A stretch of DNA of 64,000 nucleotides from positions 38,641-102,640 of the forward strand of contig SEAC01000037.1 of assembly GCA_004173235.1 (NCBI GenBank), read 5' to 3'. The DNA comes from Chitinophagaceae bacterium. GTDB taxonomy: Bacteria; Bacteroidota; Bacteroidia; Chitinophagales; Chitinophagaceae. Numbering within the stretch: position 1 is the stretch's first letter; every line of letters starts with the position of its first letter. Of this stretch, positions 33,401 to 41,087 are shown in pieces. The position numbers were made by a program, and so were the translations under genes. The notes under the pieces were generated by a model. It was not told the origin of the DNA and made no database searches. It was given only the letters and a program-made list of their open reading frames with translations.

Positions 33401-34623
33401 GCCTCCTCACGCGCGACTCGCTGTTCAACGAACTCATTCAGCAACGCTATAGCGAGAAGCTGTCGATCACCGCCCAATTCCAGCCCTTCCGCGACTTCAT
33501 CGTTGACGTGAACTGGGACAAGACCTTCGAGAAGAATTATTCGGAACTCTATAAAGACACAACGGGCAACGCCGGCCTCGCACGCTTCAGTCCGTATGCA
33601 GCAGGCTCGTTCAGCATCTCGTTCATTTCTTATCGCACGCTCTTCGGAAAATTCGATCCCAACCAGGTGTCGGAAACCTTCCGCACGTTTGAGGCCAACC
33701 GACTCATTCTATCGCAGCGACTCGGCACCGAAAACCCGTATGCCAATCCGAACAACCTTACTTCGGACGGCTACGTGAAAGGGTATGGTCGTTATGCGCA
33801 GGATGTGATCATCCCGGCGTTCATTGCCGCCTACACCGGCAAGGATCCGATGAAGGTGTCGACGATCAAGAACAGCAACGCCAACCTGCGGTCCAACCCG
33901 TTCTCGGGCTTCATACCGAAGCCGAACTGGAGCGTGACCTACAGCGGCCTTTCGCGCATCCCGGGGCTGGATAAGATCTTCACCAACGTAACGCTGCGCC
34001 ACGGCTACCACAGCACGCTGGGCATGAATCAGTTCAACACCTCGCTGCTCTTCCTCGATCCGCTGCGCGTGGGCTACCCACAGTTCATCGACAACAGCGC
34101 GGGCCGCGATGCGTACGTGCCCTATTTCCTCGTGCCCAACGTCACCATCGACGAACGCTTCGACCCGCTGCTGGAAGTGGACATGACCTTCTCCAACCAG
34201 TTGTCTACCCGCGTAGAATTCAAGAAGAGCCGCACGCTGTCGCTCAGCCTGGCCGATTACCAGCTGGCCGAGAACCGCTCTACGGAATACACCATCGGCG
34301 TCAACTGGCGCCGCCGTGGCGTGCCCCTGCTCCGCAACCTGACCCTGTTCAAAAAGAAGCTGGATAGCGACGTGACCTTCCGCTTCGACTTCAGCCTCCG
34401 CGACGATGCCACCGCCAACTCGCGCCTCGACCAGAACACGGCCTACCCCGCCGCAGGACAGAAAGTAGTGCGCATTTCGCCCACCATCGACTACGTGCTC
34501 AACAACCGCATCAACATCAAACTGTATTTCGAAAACAACAAGATCATTCCCAAACTGGCCACCACAGCGCCGATGAGCACTACCCGCGGCGGTGTGCAGG
34601 TTCGGATTTCGCTGGCTCCGTAG
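27406..34623 (+). CDS. sprA: SprA/Sov, giant outer-membrane translocon of the type IX secretion system
   Basis: 2405 residues, the usual size for the 36-strand SprA barrel through which T9SS cargo leaves the cell. Signal peptide LCVALLLVVCTGSAFA near the N-terminus, then alternating strands throughout. The SprA hallmark IYIDDFEGTRSAIDLR is at about residue 835-850, with further conserved stretches such as FEFIEFWMQDPFIG and KTRRVGNTS-like segments replaced by IPDFKSIRFIRMF. The start is a TTG at 27406, since no ATG precedes the signal peptide. A Gly/Gln/Pro-rich insertion (PAAGGKGGGKDSVRQAPQPRVQ) at about 1905-1930 may be a loop. It follows ruvA and ends at a strong bidirectional terminator. 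Confidence 0.95.
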   Translation: MNRRKNLSARWLCVALLLVVCTGSAFARTPGTGFWQQQPTDSVPGKDTSLRYPIADRRGDPYNFNNGHPLDLKDTGYVKRTVEYDPKTKQYYVVEKIGNRYYRTPMTYSMEEFRRLQARRDEQEYFRRRANTLFSLNNRKARPTFGFSKDWMNRITGNGKVSINPSGYVDIAAGYQGQKINNPTLPERARRNGGLDFQMNAQMQVDANIGDKIKLPINYNTQANFDFENQLKLDYQGKSDEILKVLQAGNVNFTSKGTLIPGAQSLFGIKTQLQFGKLYVSTVLANQRSQRQSANMQGSAATAPFNIRADEYEENRHFLMGQYFRHNYNTALANLPIVKSNVQITRVEVWITNRTGATTNTRDIVALMDLGEVTPFGLPSTVGLPNNTNGSLYTLLNNTPNARNSATATSALVGLGLQPVQDFEKTFARKLQPTDFTFNTQLGYLSLNQPLLPDEVLGVAYEYTFNGKRYQVGEFSQDIPPDSSGNSQKVLFLKMLKATSQRPGLPIWQLMMKNVYTVGYGALQREDFKLDVVYEQPSLGEKRYLPLKDTVAGITPTVRDPYIGVPMLQLLRLDRLNNQNDPQPNGVFDYIEGITVVSAQSRIIFPVLEPFGRDLEYAFKDGPPTNVDSIRRHYLYYPLYDTIKAIAQTYANLNRYKLVGKSKQANNVDYQLGFNIPRGSVTAVAGGRVLQEGVDYEINYDLGTLHVINPAIIQSGIPVQIQFENNATFGLQQRNYMALRLDYLASKYLTVGGTMVRLSERPFFTKQQYGEDPIRNTMYGVDFDYRKDVPRLSRLLDKLPFYSTKAMSSITAYGEAAMLQPGHAPQIGKGNEGVIYIDDFEGTRSAIDLRFPLSSWTLASTPQGAKDINGNPILTEGSLSNDLRYNDNRAKLAWYNIEPVLQEKSNPNNPLQRNLEELSKPQVRQVFQNEIFPKRTLDVGQGILTTFDLSYYPKEKGPYNYNVTTGAITINNGLARPKEAWGGIMRSIDQTDFETGNIEFIEFWMQDPFIGRPGNNGGDLYFNLGNISEDVLRDGRRQYENGLPSPSQPAVPTDETVWGRVPRNPQQVTNAFSNDPADRPFQDVGFDGLPDSAEVRKFTPYLQQLPAAGVGAAAVQAAQADPSNDNFRHYRDQSFADNTGIMERYKNINNPQGNSPVANSADQFSSAFTLYPDQEELNRDNTLNENEAYFQYHVRLEPNMLVGTNYITDKRTVDVRLASGATRAESWYLFRIPIQSYFYKTPNIPDFKSIRFIRMFLHGFEDTLTARFGKLELVRNQWRKFTNEIDTVGNLSQPRVSTTTSEVLAVNLEENDQRYPIVYRTPPGIERQQQLSNNNVQLLQNEQALSLRVCGLQPNDARGVFKTLNMDLRQYGSLSMFIHAESSTSPGSDIKDGETQAVIRIGSDFVSNYYEIKIPLKVTPWGTKDSAGIWPSINSLDLNLDDLARVKMARNRASISPSQYWSTDFNGKSFAIIGNPNLGEVRGILLGVRNRKTEPVCAEVWFNELRLSRLDEKGAWAALGRVDVRLADLGSLSIAGSYKTKGFGTLEQRVNERAREDFYQYDVAANLDLGKLIPKKAAIEIPVYVGVTKSVATPEYDPYDLDIKLKEKLAEAPQDQRDSIRTNAVDQTTIKTVNFTNVRKRKTNGKPSQPWDISNINLNYSYTHQEHSNPIIESDDIRRTRAAVGYNFAPQPKYVEPLKNLVKSRSPWLAFIRDFNFNYKPQVGFKADVFRQFGALRPRNVGGDDYKIPETYDKRFTFDRYYTLRWDLTRSLLLDFSSVNNAIVDEPYGRLNQEQKDTVAQNFWKGGRTTHYSQTGTMTYNLPTSKFPILDWTQATVSYTARYEWIGNSLLARTNGVNLGNKLLNGQTKNVNTTFNFDQLYNKVKFLRTMYASQGQPRQRPNPAAGGKGGGKDSVRQAPQPRVQQPGSIAPVPRFLLGLATALKRVGVQYTADAGTLLPGYLDSARNLGMNFRSNAPGWKYILGYQPDTSDINILGNRGLLTRDSLFNELIQQRYSEKLSITAQFQPFRDFIVDVNWDKTFEKNYSELYKDTTGNAGLARFSPYAAGSFSISFISYRTLFGKFDPNQVSETFRTFEANRLILSQRLGTENPYANPNNLTSDGYVKGYGRYAQDVIIPAFIAAYTGKDPMKVSTIKNSNANLRSNPFSGFIPKPNWSVTYSGLSRIPGLDKIFTNVTLRHGYHSTLGMNQFNTSLLFLDPLRVGYPQFIDNSAGRDAYVPYFLVPNVTIDERFDPLLEVDMTFSNQLSTRVEFKKSRTLSLSLADYQLAENRSTEYTIGVNWRRRGVPLLRNLTLFKKKLDSDVTFRFDFSLRDDATANSRLDQNTAYPAAGQKVVRISPTIDYVLNNRINIKLYFENNKIIPKLATTAPMSTTRGGVQVRISLAP

Positions 34624-34624
34624 G

Positions 34625-34760
34625 ACAGTTTCCAGTTTTCAGTTTGGAGTTTTGGAACGAAAGAAGGCACTACATCGCAGTGCCTTCTTTCGTTTTATCG
34701 TTGGTCATCTTATTCGCCACGCATCGCGCAACTGGAAACTGGAAACTGAAAACTACTCAG
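34625..34760. repeat. Facing arms of a 7-8 bp degenerate repeat flanking the sprA terminator
   Basis: Left arm 34625-34655 (CAGTTTCCAGTTTTCAGTTT) and right arm 34730-34757 (AACTGGAAACTGGAAACTGA) are reverse complements built from the unit AAACTGG/CCAGTTT. The terminator at 34658 lies inside the pair. Confidence 0.8.
34658..34698. terminator. Bidirectional terminator after sprA
   Basis: CGAAAGAAGGCACT, loop ACATCGC, AGTGCCTTCTTTCG: 14-bp perfect stem, then TTTTATCG. Serves sprA and the convergent gene ending at 34757. Confidence 0.9.
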
Positions 34761-35377
34761 TTCTTCCCCGTCAGAAACTGGTCGTAATGGTTCTTCTTCT
34801 TTTTGGTGCTGTCGCCGGCGGGGATGCTGTCGGTGGCAGGGGCAGCTGGAGCGGTTGAAACGGAAGGAGCGGTTCCATAGCGTTTTGCCTGCTCTTCGAG
34901 CTCCAGCTGGCTATGCGTGCGGCGGAAGAGCATCACGTAGCCGGTGAGGTCTTTTTTCTTTTGCTTGTTCACCTGCAGCACGCGCATCAGGTGGTATTCA
35001 TCCTGGCGTGCCGTGTACGGATAAGCGATGATGTTGCCGTCGATGTCGCCCCACATGTGCTTCTTGTAAAACACCTGCTTTTCCGACCAGTCGAACATGC
35101 GCACTTCGTAAAGGCGCGAGCTCATTTCGCCGATGAAGACGAACTGGTAGATGGTGCCGGCTTTAAGCGGCACGATAACCGGGAATTCGAACTGGCTTTC
35201 CATCGGCACGGCGTTTTCCTTTACGAGAATGAAGCCGTTGCTCATGTAGAGCTTCCGGAGGCTGTCGGCCTGCCGCGCGATGGTGGGGTCCAGGTTTTCC
35301 TGGGAACGATTCGCGTCCTGCGCACCCGCACGCGAAATCAGCAGCACGGTCAGCAGGGAGAGGGCAAAGGTTTTCAT
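34757..35377 (-). CDS. Secreted hypothetical protein, 206 aa
   Basis: Signal peptide MKTFALSLLTVLLISRAGAQ, then a helix (ARQADSLRKLYMSNGFILVKENAVPMES) and a beta domain (FEFPVIVPLKAGTIYQFVFIGEMSSRLYEVRMFDWSEKQV FYKK, split here) that resembles the fold of small periplasmic proteins of unknown function in Bacteroidota. The C-terminal 50 residues are low-complexity (APSVSTAPAAPATDSIPAG then DSTKKKKNHYDQF). Convergent with sprA, so not part of its unit. No family recognised; possible envelope role is guesswork. Confidence 0.75.
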   Translation of the reverse strand: MKTFALSLLTVLLISRAGAQDANRSQENLDPTIARQADSLRKLYMSNGFILVKENAVPMESQFEFPVIVPLKAGTIYQFVFIGEMSSRLYEVRMFDWSEKQVFYKKHMWGDIDGNIIAYPYTARQDEYHLMRVLQVNKQKKKDLTGYVMLFRRTHSQLELEEQAKRYGTAPSVSTAPAAPATDSIPAGDSTKKKKNHYDQFLTGKN

Positions 35378-35523
35378 TGCTTTTTGTTGGACGATTGGTT
35401 AAGTGATCTACATAAAAATAGAACTCCTGGCCGGCCATTGGCCCACCTTTTCGGTGAAAGCACGTCCACGGCGTTTGTTTTAACAAAAAAGCCGTTTGAA
35501 TTGCTCTGCAGTAAAGACGTGGC

Positions 35524-36297
35524 TCAGCCCTTATTGGATGGCTGTTTGTGAAAATAAATGGCATCCGCCTGTGCCGTGCAGGTGAGCACCAGATCGTTGA
35601 TGCACACATGGGGCGGCAGCGTGGTAGTGTAATAGATGACCGAAGCGACATCCTCTGCGGAAAGTGGCTGGAAGCCGTCATAGATACTCTCTGCCGTAGC
35701 GGCGTTGCCTTTGAAGCGTACGAGCGAGAATTCGGTTTCAGCGGCGCCGGGATGGATGGCGGTCACCTTGATGCCGTTGCTGAGAAGGTCGATGCGCATC
35801 GACTGGCTGAGCGCATCTACGGCAAACTTGGAAGCGCAATACACGTTTCCGCGCTCATATACTTCCTTCCCGGCCACGGAGCCAAGGTTGATGATATGGC
35901 CGCTTTTCTGCGCCAGCATCAGCGGCAACACGGCGCGCGCCACGTAAAGCAGTCCTTTGACGTTCGTGTCGAGCATCACGTCCCAGTCGTCGAGGTCGGC
36001 ATCCTGGAATTTGTCGCGCCCCAGCGCTAACCCGGCGTTGTTGATGAGCACGTCGATGCCTTGCCATCCGGCCGGAAGCGCTGCTACGCCAGCCGCCACC
36101 GCCGCCCGATCGCGCACGTCGAAGGGGAGAAGAAAGCACTCGGTTCCGAAGCGTTCCTTCAGGCTGGCCGCCGCGCTTTCGAGGCGCTCCCGGCGGCGCC
36201 CGTTTAAAATAAGCCTGTAATTGTTGCGTGCAAATATTTCGGCGCATGCCGCCCCGAACCCCGAGGTTGCGCCGGTAATGAAGACCGTTTTCGTCAT
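35524..36297 (-). CDS. Short-chain dehydrogenase/reductase (YdfG-like)
   Basis: 257-residue classical SDR: TGATSGFGAACAEIFA cofactor motif, NGRRRERL suggesting NADP(H) preference, NNAGLALG, and the catalytic Ser-Tyr-Lys as GSVAGKEVYERGNVYCASKFAVDAL. The closest named relatives by pattern are YdfG/serine 3-dehydrogenase-type enzymes acting on 3-hydroxy acids such as 3-hydroxypropionate or serine; substrate not proven. TAGTTTCG lies 4 nt before the ATG at 36297, so the mRNA is probably leaderless. Confidence 0.92.
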   Translation of the reverse strand: MTKTVFITGATSGFGAACAEIFARNNYRLILNGRRRERLESAAASLKERFGTECFLLPFDVRDRAAVAAGVAALPAGWQGIDVLINNAGLALGRDKFQDADLDDWDVMLDTNVKGLLYVARAVLPLMLAQKSGHIINLGSVAGKEVYERGNVYCASKFAVDALSQSMRIDLLSNGIKVTAIHPGAAETEFSLVRFKGNAATAESIYDGFQPLSAEDVASVIYYTTTLPPHVCINDLVLTCTAQADAIYFHKQPSNKG

Positions 36298-36301
36298 GGA
36301 G

Positions 36302-36309
36302 CGAAACTA
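36302..36309 (-). promoter_or_regulatory. -7-like box TAGTTTCG, 4 nt before the SDR ATG
   Basis: 7 of 8 to TAnnTTTG on the minus strand; CTCC separates it from the start codon. Confidence 0.45.
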
Positions 36310-36447
36310 GAAGAATAACGAATATCGAATAAGGACTATCGAATAACGAAGAGCGGACAAACCTTGGCAACCGGGCAGGTCGATTTTTGAATCAGGACCA
36401 GGCTACTTCTACATTCCTTGTTCGCTGTTCGTTATTCATTATTCTCC
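36310..36447. repeat. Facing arms of a GAATAACGAATATC-type repeat
   Basis: Left arm 36312-36352 (GAATAACGAATATCGAATAA and further copies) and right arm 36415-36446 (TTCGCTGTTCGTTATTCATT) are imperfect reverse complements separated by about 60 bp. They lie between the SDR gene and the end of the gene at 36447. Confidence 0.75.
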
Positions 36448-39068
36448 TACCGTATCAGAGTAACGGTGCCTTTCCCAAAATACGGCTTCCCGGTAAAGTC
36501 AATCGCCTTCACGAGCCACACAAACACATTGGTGCCCTGGTCTTTGCCATTGATCCGGCCATCCCACCCTTGCCCGTTGACGCTTGTTTCAAACACCTTT
36601 TCCCCCCAGCGGTTGTATACACGGAAGTATTCGATCTCGCGCATGCCGACGGCGATCGGCTTCACCACATCGTTGCGGCCATCACCGTTGGGCGTAAAGG
36701 CCGTGGGCACGAAGATGGAGGGCTCCGTGCGGAACACGCGCACCGTCATACGTGCCGAGTCCACGCAGTTGAGCGAGTCGTACACGCGCACGAGGTAATG
36801 GATGTATTCGGGGTTCACGTTGAAGAAGCCGATCGGATCCGAAGTGTCGGCTCGATTGAGGCCGGTGGAAGGCGTCCATTGATAACGGATGCCGCCGGTC
36901 GCGTGTAGTTGCACCGGTTGCCCGGCCACCACCATCGTATCGTTGCCTGCGTTGGCGAAGATGCGCGGCATTACGCGCACTACCACGGTGTCGTAAGCGG
37001 GCTTCGGACAACCGCTCAGCGAGTCGAGGGTTTTGAGCACGTATTGCGTTGTTGCCGGCGGTCGTGCGATGGGCGTGAGGGTGTTGGCGTTGGTGAGCCA
37101 GGTGCCGGGTATCCATTCAAACACGAGCCCGTTGGTGACGCCTTGCAGCTGCACCGACGCGCGGAAGCAGATGAGCGTATCGTTGCTCACCTGCACAAAC
37201 GGGTAGGGCACCGTGCGCACCGTCATTTGGTCGGTAGTGGTGCAGTGGCCGATGCGCGCGGTGAGGGAATACACGTTGGTGGCCAGCGAAGGCTTCACCA
37301 TCGGCCGCAGCAGCGTCGGATCGTTCATCTCCGCACCCGGGCTCCATAAATACCGCAGGCCATCGGTGGTTGCGCCCAGCCGCACAGAATCGGTGAGGCA
37401 GATGGTGGTGTCGGGGTTCATCTGGAGCGTTACAAAATTCACCACGCGCACGCGTATCGAGTCGCGGTTGATGCAACCGTTGTCGTTGAGCTGCGCGGTG
37501 TACCAGGTGGTGGTGGCAGGCCACACGAGCGGGTTGGCCGTGTTGGCGTTGAGCATCTGGCTGTTCGGCGTCCAGCTGAATGTGCCCGTGCCCACTGCAG
37601 ATAGTTGCAGCGTGTCGCCATTGCAGATGAGCGTGTCGCGGAAAGGCAGGCTGATCGGCGGTTTATCGAGTATGGTCACGGTGCGTAAGGGAACGGTATC
37701 GCGGCAGCCTTTGTCGGTGCCTACGATCAGTTGCACCTGGTATGCAGTAGGTGTTGGATAGGTGTAAAGCGGGTTGCGCAGGCGCGACGTATCAGAGGTA
37801 GTGGCCGGATCGCCAAAGTCCCAGCGCCAGAAGTTCACCACGCCGTAGGTGGTTACCGTTGTATCAATGAATTGCGTGGGCTTGGTAGCGCAGATGCCCT
37901 GCCAACGGAAGCCGGGGAAGAAGCCCGGGTACACGCGCACGGTAGACGTAGTGCTATCCGCACATCGATCTCCGCGGTTCACAACGAGCTTCACCACGTA
38001 GAGGCCCGTGTCGGGGTAGCTATACAACGCATTGGCGAGGTTCGACGTATCGTTGGTGAGACCGGGCACACCAAAGTCCCAGAAGTTGGAGCGCACGCCA
38101 TCGGGTGTGTTGTTGAAGAAGAGTACGTTGAAGTCTTTGCAGTTCACGTATTGCGGCGAAAGCGACGCGCGCACGGTGGAGCAATCTTCCACTTTCACGT
38201 GCAGCTCTTTCCTGTTGATGGCCACCAGTCGTCCTTCTTTCCATTCGCTCACGCACACCGTCACCACGTATTCGCCTACTTCCGGCGCTACGCCGCTGAT
38301 GAGGCCGGTGGCAGCGTTGATGGTGACGCGCGGCCCCAGCGGAATGGTGCCACCAAATCCGGTTTGATAGGCAATGGTGATGTACGGCGGCGGCTCGGCC
38401 ACGGCAGGAGCGGGATTGGCCTGTGAAGCGCCTTCCCAGGCATCGCAAAAAGAATAGCTAAGGCTGTCGCTGTTGGGGTCGCTGGCCTGGAAGGAATATT
38501 CGAAGTAGCTGTTGCGGCAGATGATCGCCGTGTCGTTCACCTGGAAATTCGTGCTGCTGTTCTTCGGCGCATCTACCCCGTTTACTGTGCCGGGTATCAC
38601 CACCGAGTAGGTGTTGCCGATGGTAGAGGAGTTTCCGAATATGTTGGCGATGTTGATGATGCGGCAACAACGCTGGTAACCCACGGTATAGCCATTGAGG
38701 TTGGTGCTGAGCGCAATGTCGTCGAGCTCGTAGATCACCACGAAGTAGAAGACGCCTGTGGGTGAGTTGGTGATGCAGTCTTCGGCCCGCGTCTTACGAA
38801 GGAAGTATTGGTTGGTCTTCGGCGCATCCCCGGTGAACACCACCCCGCCATTGTCGTTGTTGAAAATGGTCCAGGGAATGCTTGGCGTGAGCTGGCCGTT
38901 GTTGCCTACGGACGAACTGTCCATATACACCGTAAGGCGCACGCGGTAGTGGTTGACGCCTCCTGAAGTGTTCTTGTATTCGTAGGTAAAGAAACCTCCC
39001 TTCAGGTGCGTGGCAAAGGCCGGCACCAGCAGGAATAAGGTGAATATGAGTAAGACGGTTTTTTTCAT
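36447..39068 (-). CDS. Large secreted PKD-domain protein with gliding-type (CHU_C, type B) sorting domain
   Basis: 873 residues starting MKKTVLLIFTLFLLVPAFATHLKGG, a signal peptide followed by the N-terminal domain typical of gliding-motility-associated surface proteins. Two PKD domains (FWDFGVPGLTNDTSNL and FWRWDFGDPATTSDTS) lie around residues 370-530, then several repeats of a Cys-containing Ig-like module (DTTICLTDSVRLGATT, DTLICFRASVQLQGVT, each followed by YLWSPG or FEWIPG). The last ~90 residues FVPTAFTPNGDGRNDVV ... VYNRWGEKVFE are the CHU_C domain, a T9SS type B signal. It is a likely surface adhesin or matrix protein. It overlaps the upstream hydrolase by 4 bp. Confidence 0.9.
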   Translation of the reverse strand: MKKTVLLIFTLFLLVPAFATHLKGGFFTYEYKNTSGGVNHYRVRLTVYMDSSSVGNNGQLTPSIPWTIFNNDNGGVVFTGDAPKTNQYFLRKTRAEDCITNSPTGVFYFVVIYELDDIALSTNLNGYTVGYQRCCRIINIANIFGNSSTIGNTYSVVIPGTVNGVDAPKNSSTNFQVNDTAIICRNSYFEYSFQASDPNSDSLSYSFCDAWEGASQANPAPAVAEPPPYITIAYQTGFGGTIPLGPRVTINAATGLISGVAPEVGEYVVTVCVSEWKEGRLVAINRKELHVKVEDCSTVRASLSPQYVNCKDFNVLFFNNTPDGVRSNFWDFGVPGLTNDTSNLANALYSYPDTGLYVVKLVVNRGDRCADSTTSTVRVYPGFFPGFRWQGICATKPTQFIDTTVTTYGVVNFWRWDFGDPATTSDTSRLRNPLYTYPTPTAYQVQLIVGTDKGCRDTVPLRTVTILDKPPISLPFRDTLICNGDTLQLSAVGTGTFSWTPNSQMLNANTANPLVWPATTTWYTAQLNDNGCINRDSIRVRVVNFVTLQMNPDTTICLTDSVRLGATTDGLRYLWSPGAEMNDPTLLRPMVKPSLATNVYSLTARIGHCTTTDQMTVRTVPYPFVQVSNDTLICFRASVQLQGVTNGLVFEWIPGTWLTNANTLTPIARPPATTQYVLKTLDSLSGCPKPAYDTVVVRVMPRIFANAGNDTMVVAGQPVQLHATGGIRYQWTPSTGLNRADTSDPIGFFNVNPEYIHYLVRVYDSLNCVDSARMTVRVFRTEPSIFVPTAFTPNGDGRNDVVKPIAVGMREIEYFRVYNRWGEKVFETSVNGQGWDGRINGKDQGTNVFVWLVKAIDFTGKPYFGKGTVTLIR

Positions 39069-39871
39069 TTGGCCGCAGTCCGTTGGTATAGAAAACGCAC
39101 GTAAGAGCGGAGGAAGTTGTTCGCTAGCTCCGGGTGTTCGCACATTCCCATATGACCGGTATCTTCCAGGAGCTCCACCTGGCAAACCCGGGGCAGATGA
39201 CTTTGCGCAAGCCCGTCCGTTAAAGATACAGCAATGTCTTCCCTGCCAAGAATCAGCAGCACGGGTTTTTGGACATCTTTTAACACGCGCGTTCGGTCGG
39301 GCCGCGCCATCATCGCTTCGTAATAACCTATTAACGTGTTGTCGGCGGTTTCCGTTGCTTGCGCAAGGTGTTTTTCAACGAGTTGAGGCCGGTCGGAAGC
39401 GGATTTCTTCGCATACAATCCCGGGATGCTGGTTTTGAGAAAGGCCGCACCGCCGTTGTTGCGGATGAAATCGATTCCCTTGCGGCGGGTTTCCAGTTTG
39501 GCCGGCGTGTCGGCATAAGCGCTCGAATGAAACAGGCAAAGGCCCATCAGCCGTTCGGGCCACTTTTCGGCAAAGGCCAGGGCGATGTATCCACCCATGC
39601 TGTGGCCCACCAGCACAAACCGGTCGATGCCTAATGCGTCCACCAGCTCTTTGACACGGGCGGCCATCGATTCCATCGAATAGTGTGGGAGCGGAGCCGA
39701 CGCGCCGCTGCCCGGAAGATCGGGGATGACGAGCCGCATTTCGCCCGCGAGCGCTTCCTGGTTTTCCCAGATGCGGCTGTCCTCGCCAAAGCCATGGAGC
39801 AGCAGCACGGGCGTGCCCGATCCGAGGCTTCGGAATGAGAGGGAGTCAGGCGGCAGGGTTCTCGGGGGCAT
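39065..39871 (-). CDS. Alpha/beta-hydrolase
   Basis: 268 residues of the classical fold: oxyanion loop LLHGFGEDSRIW, nucleophile elbow VGHSMGGYIAL with Ser in GHSMGG, the acid Asp in ILGREDIAV and the catalytic His in EDTGHMGMCEHP. No signal peptide, so cytoplasmic. It resembles esterase/lactonase and MenH-like hydrolases, and the substrate cannot be inferred. Its first 26 bp overlap the end of the Lnb-like gene and its stop overlaps the start of the PKD gene by 4 bp, so the three form one operon. Confidence 0.9.
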   Translation of the reverse strand: MPPRTLPPDSLSFRSLGSGTPVLLLHGFGEDSRIWENQEALAGEMRLVIPDLPGSGASAPLPHYSMESMAARVKELVDALGIDRFVLVGHSMGGYIALAFAEKWPERLMGLCLFHSSAYADTPAKLETRRKGIDFIRNNGGAAFLKTSIPGLYAKKSASDRPQLVEKHLAQATETADNTLIGYYEAMMARPDRTRVLKDVQKPVLLILGREDIAVSLTDGLAQSHLPRVCQVELLEDTGHMGMCEHPELANNFLRSYVRFLYQRTAAK

Positions 39872-41036
39872 TGTAGTGCGGTTTCAGAATGATGAGCCAT
39901 GCACGAAGCAGCAATAGTAGGACCACGGGCAGGAACCCGATGTTTAACTGCTGCGGCAGAAATACCCAGCCAGGCAGGAGCGCGCCATTGATGAAGATGG
40001 TGGCGAGGAGGTACCAGTGCACCCAGCGCCGGTCGCGGCGAAGAAAGGGAGCGGCCACGAGGTGCGTAGGCAGCGCCCACAGTAGGTTCCAGTTGTCGGC
40101 GCAGTCGCGGTGGTCGGTGCCGAACCACATGAAGAGCAGCACCACGCCTACAATGCCCGTAACCGCGAAGAGCACGAAATCGAATACGCGCATGAACCCG
40201 CGTATGGCGCGCAGCGGAACGAACGACAGGATGGCGATGATCGCCAGCAGGGTGCCAAAGGCCAGGAGGGGTGTGATGGGTGCGCTGCTTTCGAGCGGCG
40301 GCATTTGCAGCACGCTGGCTACAGGGCCCACCACCGGTTGGCCGGAGGCAGTGGCACCCGCGATGCCCTGCAACAGTTTTTCCGGTAAGAACTGCGCCTC
40401 GCGGTTGTTTGTTTTGCGGTCGATGCGCGCACCGAGCAGGAGGTCGATACCGAGCTTGCTCCAGGGCTGGTGGCCGCGGTCGAGGTATTCGTGTATGAGC
40501 TTGCGGAAACTGGGCGCCTGCGCCCGGTTAGCGGGAATGACCCCGGCGGTGGCCACCTGGCCGGGTGCGTGGCGGTAGATCATTTCGGCAGCGCGGGTGG
40601 TGCAGTTGTCAAAAAGAAAGTCGTAGCGGTATGCGCGGTTTTCGGGTAAGGCATTGATGCGCAGCCCCTGCAGCAGCTGTTGCTTGTGCGCGCAATCGAG
40701 CAGCACTTCCTGCTCCACCACGCTCCGTCCTTCCATTTGGTACGCGTATACGAAGTCGGGGAATGACTCGATCTCGAGGTAATAAGGCAGCTTGCCGCGG
40801 ATGAATTTCAAGTAGAAATCCGGACCGTCGCCGAAGGGGAAAGTACCGTAGTTATACACCTCGTCCACTCCCTGCGTGGAGTTCTGCACGCGGATGGCGG
40901 TATGGCCGAAAATGGAATACAGCTCCGACCCCGGGCTGCAGGTAAGCAGCGTAATGCGAACAGGGCAGGCTTCCTGCGCCGATGGGCGCAGGTGGGCGGC
41001 CAGGAGAAAGACGAGAAAAAACAGGGCTTTGCGCAC
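39846..41036 (-). CDS. Lnb-type protein (DUF4105), candidate lipoprotein N-acyltransferase
   Basis: 396 residues starting at a GTG (RKALFFLVFLLAAHLRPSAQ signal). The periplasmic N-terminal domain is the DUF4105 type: a papain-like arrangement with FGHTAIRV (His45) and FLFDNCTTRAAEMI (Cys145). About five membrane helices follow (LLAFGTLLAIIAILSFV and others from residue 250 on). DUF4105 proteins of Bacteroides have recently been linked to lipoprotein N-acylation (Lnb), as I recall it, and the fold and residues fit; the assignment for this copy is inference. It is first in a three-gene operon with a hydrolase and a CHU_C protein. Confidence 0.75.
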   Translation of the reverse strand: MRKALFFLVFLLAAHLRPSAQEACPVRITLLTCSPGSELYSIFGHTAIRVQNSTQGVDEVYNYGTFPFGDGPDFYLKFIRGKLPYYLEIESFPDFVYAYQMEGRSVVEQEVLLDCAHKQQLLQGLRINALPENRAYRYDFLFDNCTTRAAEMIYRHAPGQVATAGVIPANRAQAPSFRKLIHEYLDRGHQPWSKLGIDLLLGARIDRKTNNREAQFLPEKLLQGIAGATASGQPVVGPVASVLQMPPLESSAPITPLLAFGTLLAIIAILSFVPLRAIRGFMRVFDFVLFAVTGIVGVVLLFMWFGTDHRDCADNWNLLWALPTHLVAAPFLRRDRRWVHWYLLATIFINGALLPGWVFLPQQLNIGFLPVVLLLLLRAWLIILKPHYNAPENPAA

Positions 41037-41087
41037 TCAGGTAGCTTTGGCGGCAAGATAGCGAAAAGCACGACCGGCAACGATCCG

